A stretch of DNA of 64,000 nt, taken from NCBI RefSeq assembly GCF_945859705.1, contig NC_079135.1, forward strand, positions 31,111,679 through 31,175,678, in the 5' to 3' direction. Every line of letters begins with the position of its first letter. Within the stretch, counting starts at the first letter, position 1. This DNA is from Episyrphus balteatus. Lineage: Eukaryota; Arthropoda; Insecta; Diptera; Syrphidae. The translations under genes were made by a program, and so were the position numbers. The notes beneath the pieces were generated by a model. It saw only the letters and a program-made list of their open reading frames with translations. It had not been told where the DNA came from and ran no database searches. Shown one piece after another: positions 47,723 to 56,811 of the stretch.

Positions 47723-50700
47723 AATTCGTTAAAAAATATTTCATCAAACAATTTCTTAGGTTTCGATGGCTTAATTGAAAGATAATAATGCCTAGTTACT
47801 GGATTAGTACAGAAAGTTAGTCAAATATTAAACTTTTAATTTTTTTTTATCGAAAAAGGGACTGAAATCCATATTTTTTTTTTTTTTTTTTGCAAACATT
47901 TTTTTTGATATGGTCATAATTTTGAAAAAAAGATATAAAAAATGTTAATCCAGAAAGTGTTTTGCTTTTTGGCTTTGAAGAAGTAGCATACATTATTGTT
48001 CTATAAAAAGTTATTTTCTCAGTTGTCCGACTTTTTTGGTGCTCATAGGCAGTGTATGATACTTACATGTAACATGAGAATAACACATTAGTTTTGCTAT
48101 TTATTATTTTGGAACATAACTTTTTGCCATTCATATTTCTTAGTTGTAATGTTTTTGACACAATAATACTGAAAAAAACATTTTTTAATATTGATTTTCA
48201 TAGCTTGGGTTCGAAAGGGTTAAGCCCCTAACAACATTTTGAATTTATCTAAGCATTTTGGGTTTTAATTTCAGCTAGATCGAAAGACGTACCAAAAAGA
48301 AAATTACACTTTATGACTCTTTCACAATAAGGTTACGAAGTAATTAAAGAAATTTTGATTAATTTGCCCTAGCATTTCATACCACCCGATTATACCTTAT
48401 GATTTTTTGAACTTACCTGTTGACCGCCATCGTGAAGTTAAGTGTTTGGGTTTCTTTTGATTTAAGACAAAAGTTAGAAAGAATATTATTTAGCTATTTT
48501 CTTTAAATTTTTTGTAAGGGTAGATATCGACTGGTTCAGATAAATTTTAGTAGCATTTTGGGTCCTGGGTAGATACACGTGTGAGGTTATTTCAAAATTG
48601 TAGGTACTCGAACGTTAAAATTTGTTTAGGTATAACTAGATCATGAAATTTAATAACATCAAGCTATAATTACGCAAACCTTAAGCCCCCGATTAAAATT
48701 TTTAATTTGATATGCATTAAAGTGTGATGTACTAGATTCTCTTTCTTTTTAACTAATAATTTGAAACTTTCCCACAAAACCTACACACCAAACCTAGAAA
48801 AGCTTCATTGAAAGTTTCACAATTTCTCACACCTATTATAGTCTTGCAAGATATAATAACAAACTTTTTATTGCACAAGCTTAATCGAAAAGAAATACAA
48901 TATCGGTACCAACCTATATACCAGATAAGACGATCTCAAAATTTCAAAAAAAAAAAAAAAAAAAACTGTCACATAAATAAAATTTGCTTAATTCAAACGC
49001 ACACGGTAGATCTCCAGTTTTGTTTAAAAAAAAAAAGACAAAAAAAAAATAATACTGCTCAACAAAGTGAAACTTATAGCTCGGTCATTTGGGCATTTGA
49101 AGATTTGGACCCACTGCAACTTAATTTGCCTGACAAAAGACCACAATACCATTAGCTGTTTTCTTCAGAACAAGAAAAAAGGGAAAAAAGACTTTAAGAA
49201 GAACACCCTACCAAGTCCCGTTGTCACTTTCTTATAACTGTTTTCCCATTCGAAAAGTCATAAAGTTGCGTTTTTTTTTTTTATTGTTGTTAACTTCATC
49301 TTCTCATTTGATTTGAAATAGAAGACAACGAAAAGAAAAAAAAAAACAGAAATAAAGGTGCGCCGAGTCCCCAAAAGCCATCGAACACAAAACCCATCAT
49401 CATTATCATCATCAGGTGGAAATGGAAATCTGAATCTGGGAAAAAATCCCCCAAAAAAAAACTTAAAAAAAAAAAAAAATCAAAAATACAAGAAAAAGTG
49501 GTTTTGTTTCGAAACTCAAATTCTTAAATTGATTTCGATTGCGAGACTACAACATTAAACACTAAGCTGATCTCTGCTCGCCTCGAAGTCTTAAGTTAGT
49601 TAAAAGAAGATGCGACTAAAGCCAGCCAGCAGCGCAGGGAGAAGCCGTCACACAAAAATAAAAAAGAAAGACCATCTCACAAGTCAAAGAATACACAACA
49701 AACTTAAAAAATACAAAAAAAAAACCTAATGAAGACCCAATAAATTTGATCTCAGCCCACATGCAATCCTAAGCGTTTTATGACACCACTCTACGCGGAT
49801 AGCCCCACCGATCTTGATTAGTTAAAAGTATAAAGAAGAAAACAAAAAAAAAGTCGTCGACTGCTCTGACCTGTTACCTGGGTTGGTTAGTATCATGTTT
49901 TTTTTTTTTTTTTTTTTTTCTTGACTAGAGGTTCGATTTAACTCGGATCGGATTGTATATCGACCATCAAGGGAGAGCTTTCGAAATATGTATCTTTTTT
50001 AGTCTGCCTACATAATATAATCGATTGGGATTTTGTTACAGGTGACACACACATACACCGCACATAAATTACTATCATTAATGGGGACGGATACAGCACA
50101 CACAAAATATAAAGAAAAAAAAAAAAACAAAAAATAGTCGCAGCATCTTCGGCAACACAAAACTGGCCCTGAAGAACACCTTTAGGTTAAATTTTATAAA
50201 AAAAAAATCTTTCCAATAGGTTGGGTTCACTGAAATTTTGTTTTTTGTCAAACCTAGAGGCTAGACTATTAGAAGATGATAATTGACTAGTTGATTCTAA
50301 TGGTCAAATTCTTGCAAAGTTCTTGAATTGGTTTCGAGGTTTTAAATGCTTATTGGACTATTATTTATATTATATTTTTTTTTAAAGATTCCGGTAATTG
50401 TCAAATTTTTGTCTGTTTTTGTCCAAAAAATTACTGGTCTCCCGATGGGTTTGGTAGCCAAAATTTCTGTCAGTACGATCAGAGCAAAAGTGTTTTCGAG
50501 ATTTAATGTTTTTTTTTTATAAAAATTTTCCGATTTCCATAATTTTTATAAAGATTAAACCTTTGTTGATATTTGATCATTACCTATTATTTTACAAAAA
50601 AAAAAAAAATTGGTTATAAGAATATTTAAAACAGCAATACTTTTTTGGCTTCAAAACTCAAAAGCTAAATTTTTATTTGGGGACTTTAAAATGTAAACTT

Positions 50701-50736
50701 CAAACGTTTAAAAAAAATTAAACAAAATTACAATTA
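47723..50736. other. AT-rich noncoding DNA
   Basis: Poly-A and poly-T runs throughout, with a slightly more balanced patch at about 49540-50180. Frames of 66-115 codons here are Lys/Asn-rich products of A runs. No gene, RNA or mobile element recognised. Confidence 0.55.
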
Positions 50737-51169
50737 CCATTCTTTCAAAAGCCGTTCATTCAATTAACTTAATTTTAATTTTACATATATGACTAAGATT
50801 GTAGCTTTTAAAAAATGTATATTTGAATATTGTAGGTGTTGCCGTTGTTTTCAAATATTTTTTTTTTTGTTTGAAGTCAATTAATAAGAAAATTGCATCT
50901 ATCGCTTGAATTATGGAAGATTGTCCCTCACTCCCATATATTTTTTTTCCTTGAATTTCCTAGACAATATTTGGCATCAATTAATTTATGAAAATTAAGA
51001 AAAATTTTTGAAAAAAATTTGTTTTTGTTCACAAAAATCTTCAATTAAATTTAAAAAATCAAAACGGCAACACCGGCAATTTTTAATCTATAGACTTTAA
51101 AGTATTTTTAATTACCGACGTTTGAAAAAAAAAGATCATCAAAATCTTAGCTGTTCGGCCGGGTTCCCT
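50737..51169. mobile_element. Single arm of the 18051-19038 fold-back family
   Basis: Shares ATTCTTTCAAAAGCC, TTCATTCAATTAACT, GTAGGTGTTGCCGTTGTTTT, TATGGAAGATTGTCCCTCAC and TTTTTAATCTATAGACTTTA with the right half of the element at 18051-19038. It ends with the same GCCGGGTTCCCT. The opposite arm is not visible to its left, so it is a half copy or a diverged one. Confidence 0.65.
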
Positions 51170-51858
51170 AATATTGCCAATTTTTGAGCTTTAGTTACTC
51201 CACTAAAAGTAAAAAAAAACTGCGTACATTTTCTGAATTAATAAAAATTACTAGAAAAAGGGCCTTAAAGTTCAGTCTTGCCCAAGAGCCCCGGCAGCTC
51301 AGGATGCGCCTCTGTTAACAAAGCAAAGAATAGCGTTAACTTTTACAATACGCTAAATCCAGCAAAACAGTATAGAATGGTAAAAGAATCAGATCCTTCC
51401 CTAATTTAAATTGCAAAAAAATTTTCTTTTCGTAAAACGGATATTGAATTTTCCAGTACATTTATCACCAGAGCCAAATTACAATCGACCACGAAGTCTA
51501 AAAATGTATAGATCTAGAACTACACAAAATTGCCCATAAGCTGTGCGAACCTATATTATCAAACTATTCTGTCAATATAACCTGGTTTTGCTAAGCTCTA
51601 AGAGCTTGTATTGCAAAATTTTTCAAGAGGAGGCTGAGTTTTGCGAAGTTGCCTGAAAAATCTACTATTATTCCATTTCCTTGGCGAGACTTTAACGCAT
51701 TCTTTGAAGCTAAGTTTGTTTGAGTTTTTAAAAATCCCATCCAACTTTATCTCATTCCTGCAAAACGATCAAAACATGTTTGTTGAACTAAACTTGCGAA
51801 ACGAAGTTGCGAATAAAAATTTGAGTATCAACTGTAAAACAATTTAACGGTGATCCTT
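51170..51858. other. Noncoding DNA next to the retrotransposon 3' end
   Basis: Mixed composition with no recognised gene. The 68-codon frame at 51641-51847 has no recognisable domain. Confidence 0.5.
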
Positions 51859-52078
51859 CTTATTTATTTATTTATCTGACTTAATTCAAGCGAAACAATA
51901 TGTATATATGAATAACAAATAAAAATAAAAATAATTACAAATTAAAATATAAAAAATATAAAATATAAATATAAAAAATATAAATACAAATAAAATAAAT
52001 TATATATATACATTATGTACAGGTCAAAAAACAAAAATTTTAATGACAAACAAAAAAATAATCAAATTAATTAGAGGA
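51859..52078 (-). repeat. LINE 3' untranslated region with (TAAA)n tail
   Basis: Follows the RT stop. It is very AT-rich, with repeated ATAAAATATAAA-type sequence (about 51910-52010), and ends in about four TAAA units. Simple-repeat tails like this are used by CR1- and jockey-group LINEs in place of poly-A. Confidence 0.7.
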
Positions 52079-53713
52079 TTAAGGTAAGGAGACATATAGT
52101 TCTTTTCGAAGGGATGATAGGCTCTTATTAAAGTCAAGGATATTATGTGCACTATTGGCAAGGCGTAGCATTCTAGTGATAGGGTTAAAATGACCATAGT
52201 TGGTGCGATGAGTGGGGAGACGAAAAAAGGGGACTGATCTAAGGTTGCGTGGGTTTGTATTAATGGAAAACAACTCAAGGAGTTTTGGGGAATCGATGGT
52301 GCCGGTAATAATTTGATGGACGAAAAGAATGTCTGCTATCTCACGGCGCCTGGCAAGGGTAGGTAGATCAATTAAAAGAAGACGATTTTCGTAAGGGGGC
52401 AAGATAAGAGGGTCTGACCATGGAAAACTGCGTAAAGCAAAACGGAGGAACCTACGCTGCACTGCTTCAATTCTGAGGGATTGGGTTATTTGATAGGGGG
52501 ACCAGACCTGACTGCCATACTCAAGAATAGGTCGCACGAAAGTGATGTACAAGGTCTTGGTTACATAGGGATTGGAAAATTCTTTTGACCAGCGCTTGAT
52601 AAAACCAAGGGATGAGTTTGCTTTCGCAATAATTTGATCAATGTGAGCCCGAAAATTGAGCTCTTTGTCACATACAATCCCGAGATCACGAATTGAGGTA
52701 ACAACGGGAATGATATCATTTCGAAAATGATAAATTCTAGGAGGGGATGGTAGACGTTTGCGAGAAAAAGTCATTGATTGGCATTTGTTCACATTTAGTT
52801 CTAAGAAATTATGTTCACACCATATAAGGAAAGAATTTAAGTCTTCTTGAAGAAAAGAAGAATCTAATGAGGAAGAGATTACCTTAATGATCTTTATATC
52901 ATCTGCATAGATAGTAAGTTCGGAGTTGGTTATAATACTGGTTACATCATTTATGGCTAAAATAAATAAAAGAGGTCCAAGGTGACTGCCCTGAGGAACA
53001 CCTGACGTGGCAAAGATGGGATTGGACACAGCACATCTGAAAATAACGTTATAAACACGATTCTCCAAGTAGGACTTCACCCAAGTAATAAAAGATGGTG
53101 GGAAACCTAAGGCTTTTAATTTTAAATAAATGATTTGATGGCTAATCTTATCAAACGCCTTGCTAAAGTCGGTTGTTATGACATCGACTTCATGACCTTT
53201 TTCTAGAGCGCACAGCGTTGTTGAGACGAATTGAGAAAGATTCGTCGTTGTAGATCTTCCTTTTAGGAAACCATGCTGAAGTGGTGAGACGACGGACTTA
53301 CAATGGAAGTACAGGGCGTCATAAACGAGACTTTCAAAAAGTTTGGGTATAGAGGAGAGCTTGGCTATAGGGCGATAGTTGGAAATTTGATTTTTACTGC
53401 CTTTTTTATGGATAGGAAAGATAAAGGAGTTTTTCCAAAGGGTGGGGAAGACTGCTTGTGAAAGCGAAAGACGGAAGAGGGTGGTAAGGGGTAGGCAGAG
53501 TGAATCAACACATTTTTTTAGGAAGATTGCGGGGATACCATCAGGGCCAGGAGAAAAATCATCTTTTAATGAAATTATCTTTTCATTAACAGTCTGAGGA
53601 CTTATATCAATGGACTGGAGGGAAGTGTTAGAGCAAAGGGACAGAAATCTATGGTAGTCCAAATTAGGATTCATTTGATCGATGCTGTAGGATTCACTAA
53701 AAAAAATTAGCAA
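52079..53713 (-). CDS. LINE reverse transcriptase (3' part of ORF2)
   Basis: This copies the element's RNA into DNA at the nicked target site. Counting from the frame's first codon (544 codons), the RT motifs are SPGPDGIP (54-61), NYRPI (112-116), HGFLKGRST (147-154), motif A DFSKAFD (182-188), motif B GVPQGSHLGPLLF (238-250) and motif C YADD (269-272), with all catalytic aspartates present. The C-terminal third has a VQRRFLRFALR segment, typical of LINE C-terminal regions, and no obvious RNase H. The frame begins at a TTG and has no natural start: its first residues continue directly from the endonuclease frame, which overlaps it by 17 bases. The two were almost certainly one protein, split by a single extra T in a run of eight (minus-strand T8 at 53699-53706). 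If real, the shift disables the copy. Confidence 0.9.
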   Translation of the reverse strand: MLIFFSESYSIDQMNPNLDYHRFLSLCSNTSLQSIDISPQTVNEKIISLKDDFSPGPDGIPAIFLKKCVDSLCLPLTTLFRLSLSQAVFPTLWKNSFIFPIHKKGSKNQISNYRPIAKLSSIPKLFESLVYDALYFHCKSVVSPLQHGFLKGRSTTTNLSQFVSTTLCALEKGHEVDVITTDFSKAFDKISHQIIYLKLKALGFPPSFITWVKSYLENRVYNVIFRCAVSNPIFATSGVPQGSHLGPLLFILAINDVTSIITNSELTIYADDIKIIKVISSSLDSSFLQEDLNSFLIWCEHNFLELNVNKCQSMTFSRKRLPSPPRIYHFRNDIIPVVTSIRDLGIVCDKELNFRAHIDQIIAKANSSLGFIKRWSKEFSNPYVTKTLYITFVRPILEYGSQVWSPYQITQSLRIEAVQRRFLRFALRSFPWSDPLILPPYENRLLLIDLPTLARRREIADILFVHQIITGTIDSPKLLELFSINTNPRNLRSVPFFRLPTHRTNYGHFNPITRMLRLANSAHNILDFNKSLSSLRKELYVSLP

Positions 53714-54959
53714 ACAAATTGGAGATCACAAGAGGGTCAGAAGATGTTGTGTTGTTACAATTGAATGTGGAGGGAAGGCCATCAGATTTCCGCTTAACAT
53801 TTATAAATTGGTAAAAACGCTTTGGTTGACAGATGAGGTTGGACTGCATTTCTTCAAGATATTTATGGTATAGTGATTCGCAGAGAATGGAAAAATCAGT
53901 AGATGCTTGTTGGTAGTAAGCGTAGTTTACGGGAGACTGGAACTTCATATAATTTTTCCACAGTTTATTTCTAATATTACGAAGAGTTCTTAAGTTTTTT
54001 GTATACCAAGGTGGTGATGATACAAAACTTTTTTGAACTGTATATGGAACACATTGGATAATACAATCGAAAATAGAAGTGAGAAAGAGGGAAAGGGCTA
54101 CATCAATGGGGGTTTGTGAGTTGAGAAAGAGGTTGAAATTAATTTTGTTTAGGAGCACGTTCAGTTGGTTGAAATCGGCTTTTCGGAAGTTGAAACGAGA
54201 GGGATTTTCTGATTCAATGGTCGGGATTATTTGGTCCAGAGAGATGAAGAGAGATAGAGGAGGGTGATAGAGGTCAAGGGTGGACAAGAGGTGAGAGCTT
54301 TCGGAGACGATGGAGTTGCAAGGGTCAGAGGAAAAGATAAGATCAAGTTGTCTACCTAAATTATTGGTGACCTTACTTAGTTGGAAAAGGCCGGATTCAA
54401 GTAGACGGTCTGAGAATAGAGATTCTTTTTCAGAAGATGCATTGGAAGGAACAAAACAAGATTCGTCCTCAGAAGGGATCCATTGCAAATCAGGCAGATT
54501 GAAATCACCGATAATAATAAAGTCGTCACTTGATGTTGCACTTTCAATTATGGAATCAACCGAGTTTACAAATTCTTGATAGACATGAGTGGGTTGTGAA
54601 GGGCGAATATAGCAACAAAAAAAATACAGACACCGATTAAAAACAGATACTTTTATGCAGACGAATTCAAAAAAGGGCGATTTAGAGATATCGACTAAGG
54701 AGGCGTTTAAGCGGATATGCACTGCGAATAAGACACCACGACCTGAGGGAGCGAAATCTGTAGATTGACCATCAGCACGAAAGACAACAAAATCAGAAGT
54801 GAATAACTCATTATCAAGAAAACTGGAAGAAAGATTTGTTTCCGTAAGAGCGAAAATATCATGAGGAAGGTTTTGGGAGTTAAGAAATATACTTGATGTT
54901 TTTGTGCGACCTCTTACATTTTGGTAGTATACAGACAAAGTAGAAAATTCAAAAGACAC
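53697..54959 (-). CDS. LINE endonuclease (5' part of ORF2)
   Basis: APE-type endonuclease that nicks the target to prime reverse transcription. Over 420 codons, visible motifs are QNVRG (13-17), the catalytic-type LTET with Glu40, GRGVLFAV (73-80), GDFNLPDLQW (151-160) and LDLIFS (205-210). At the place of the usual SDHxP motif it reads DLYHPPL (229-235), keeping an Asp and a His but not adjacent. I believe related insect LINEs have similar forms, so this need not be inactivating. Residues 240-420 are the linker to the RT. The frame is open upstream of the GTG at 54959, into the last codons of ORF1, with no ATG nearby. Reinitiation after ORF1, or a lost start, are the options. It ends in a stop created by the T8 run that separates it from the RT. 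Confidence 0.88.
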   Translation of the reverse strand: MSFEFSTLSVYYQNVRGRTKTSSIFLNSQNLPHDIFALTETNLSSSFLDNELFTSDFVVFRADGQSTDFAPSGRGVLFAVHIRLNASLVDISKSPFFEFVCIKVSVFNRCLYFFCCYIRPSQPTHVYQEFVNSVDSIIESATSSDDFIIIGDFNLPDLQWIPSEDESCFVPSNASSEKESLFSDRLLESGLFQLSKVTNNLGRQLDLIFSSDPCNSIVSESSHLLSTLDLYHPPLSLFISLDQIIPTIESENPSRFNFRKADFNQLNVLLNKINFNLFLNSQTPIDVALSLFLTSIFDCIIQCVPYTVQKSFVSSPPWYTKNLRTLRNIRNKLWKNYMKFQSPVNYAYYQQASTDFSILCESLYHKYLEEMQSNLICQPKRFYQFINVKRKSDGLPSTFNCNNTTSSDPLVISNLFANFF

Positions 54960-54981
54960 AGACTGTGAAGGTGGATTGCAG

Positions 54982-56811
54982 TTAAAGACGAGGCTTTTTC
55001 TTGTGGGTAACGAAAGGCAAACTTTTTGAACTCAAGTGTGAAGCATATGTTGCGAGGTCCTTAGAAACAGTTGAAGATGAGATATTGAAAGTTTCATGAT
55101 AGCTAGTATAGATTCTGTTGAGAGTAACAGGATCAGTTGGAAGACCTTCTTTTTTTATTAATACACTTACATTGGTTTTAGTTTTACCATTTATGCAAAC
55201 AGAGTCAGATTTGTTATGTAAGTATGAAAGATAGAGACGTACATTTTCATACAGTCTGGTATCACGCAATCTGGACATTAAGTACCGACCATCGATCGCA
55301 TCAATTGTTTTTTTGGGGTTAACAAAATTGGAAGCCAATTTGACTTCAGGCGGGAACATTGGATCAAAAATAGGGGTAGATAAAATAGAGTTGGTAGGTG
55401 TTGAAACAGGTATAGTAGGTGATGGGATAGAGGACTGAGAGGCAGGATTTAAGGTGTGGGAGTGTATGAAGTTGTTATAATGCCCGCCAGATGAAGTGCT
55501 TTTATGTAGGTTTGAACGAAGTGGTTTAGTGGTGCTTTGTGGGACTGATGGATTTTTTCGGAACAGAGCAGTTGATTTTTGGGGAGAGTTATTGGGGTTG
55601 GAATAAGGAGGTTCGGCTCTAGAATTGGATACAGTTTTTCTTTCTGATACATTTTTTGGGTGTTTATGATTTTGTTTATTAATCCATTTTGAGATTTTAA
55701 ATTTGCCTAAGTAAATATATTGAAAAGATGAGCAAAATAACCATTGATAACGGGTAGGAATAAAAATCTTAAAACTAAATTTTTTTAATTTATAACATTC
55801 ACCAATATTAAGCTTAAAACTACGAAGAAAAAATTTACGGATCCAGGAGACATCAGCATTGATGGGTGTATTCGTTAAGAAAAAAGGCACATAATCATTT
55901 TGGGTTTTTAATTTGTTCAGCCTCTTTTCCCATTCGTCGAGAGTCCAAGTTGTGCCAAAACGTTTGATGGTAGGCACATTCGTAGCAGGAACATTAGTGG
56001 AGTCTTCAATAGATTGCAGAGCTGGGAGTGAAGAAGAAGGTGGAGGGCTCTCATTGGATTCAATAATTGGACTCTGATTGGATTCGATAATTTCCGCGAG
56101 AATAGATATATTGAAATTAGACTCGATAGGTTGCACGTTAGCCGGAAATTGATCGATTTTGCAAGCGGTTTGTTTAATTTCTTCAATAATGTCATTAAAA
56201 GAAAATCGCATAGTAAACAGCTCGTTGTTAATTTCGTTTATTTTTGAACCCATATCAAGGAGTATGGAGTTAAGATGACTAGATGCGGTTGTCATGGAAG
56301 TCGAGGAACTTTGCGAATTGATGTCGAGATCGGAGCGAATAGTTTTAACGGTGTCGTAGATGTTTTCTAATGGAGGTGTAAGGATGGATTTAAGAACGGA
56401 TTCGAGCGTAGAACGAATAACCTCCTTAATATTTTTGAAACTACAGTGGGTGTGTTCAACTCGCGATTTTAATAATTCCGACAAAGACGAAAGTCGATCT
56501 TCAAATAAGGATTGCTTATTTAAAAATTTTCTCCCAAGAGTTTCTATAGAAGTGTTTAGATCTTCAATACTTTTAGAGAAATCGTCAAAGTGTTGGAATT
56601 TTGACAGTATATTTTTATGAAAACGATTGTTATCATCAACTATTGAGTTTGTTTTTTCACTTAAGCAATGTACCGCGAGAAGGACGTGAGACAGTGAAAT
56701 GATTTTACATTCGTCGCAGAGAAAAACAAAGTAGTTCTTATATTCTTTGAGATATGCGCACGATTTTTTACTTAGTCCAACACATAGAGGATGATATGAT
56801 TTATTGTTCAG
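54982..56811 (-). CDS. LINE ORF1 protein, N-terminus truncated
   Basis: Open for 609 codons from a CTG just after an in-frame TAA (56812-56814) to the stop at 54982. The N-terminal ~35 residues look like the second half of a PHD-type zinc finger: HPLCVGLS, then about 20 residues later FLCDEC. The first Cys pairs are missing, so the element's 5' end falls inside the finger. Next comes a long, probably helical stretch, then a domain ending in FFLRSFKLNIGECYKLKKF that may bind RNA. A Ser/Pro/Asn-rich linker and a conserved-looking C-terminal block (DGRYLMSRLRDTRLYENVRL) follow. ORF1 proteins of CR1-like LINEs bind the element RNA and assist reverse transcription. No stop interrupts the frame. 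There is no native start codon, so the copy cannot make the full protein. Confidence 0.75.
   Translation of the reverse strand: MNNKSYHPLCVGLSKKSCAYLKEYKNYFVFLCDECKIISLSHVLLAVHCLSEKTNSIVDDNNRFHKNILSKFQHFDDFSKSIEDLNTSIETLGRKFLNKQSLFEDRLSSLSELLKSRVEHTHCSFKNIKEVIRSTLESVLKSILTPPLENIYDTVKTIRSDLDINSQSSSTSMTTASSHLNSILLDMGSKINEINNELFTMRFSFNDIIEEIKQTACKIDQFPANVQPIESNFNISILAEIIESNQSPIIESNESPPPSSSLPALQSIEDSTNVPATNVPTIKRFGTTWTLDEWEKRLNKLKTQNDYVPFFLTNTPINADVSWIRKFFLRSFKLNIGECYKLKKFSFKIFIPTRYQWLFCSSFQYIYLGKFKISKWINKQNHKHPKNVSERKTVSNSRAEPPYSNPNNSPQKSTALFRKNPSVPQSTTKPLRSNLHKSTSSGGHYNNFIHSHTLNPASQSSIPSPTIPVSTPTNSILSTPIFDPMFPPEVKLASNFVNPKKTIDAIDGRYLMSRLRDTRLYENVRLYLSYLHNKSDSVCINGKTKTNVSVLIKKEGLPTDPVTLNRIYTSYHETFNISSSTVSKDLATYASHLSSKSLPFVTHKKKPRL

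Larger units (their letters stand above)
51859..56811 (-). mobile_element. CR1-like non-LTR retrotransposon (LINE), 5'-truncated
   Basis: About 4.95 kb on the minus strand. The order 5' to 3' is ORF1 with a partial PHD-like finger, an APE-type endonuclease, a reverse transcriptase and a ~220-bp AT-rich 3' region ending in a short (TAAA)n tail at 51860-51875. The PHD-type finger in ORF1, the APE endonuclease and the lack of a recognisable RNase H after the RT point to the CR1 group, but clade assignment needs a tree. The 5' end is lost inside the finger, as expected from incomplete reverse transcription. Frames are otherwise almost intact, so the copy looks recent. I could not find a convincing target-site duplication. 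Confidence 0.9.
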
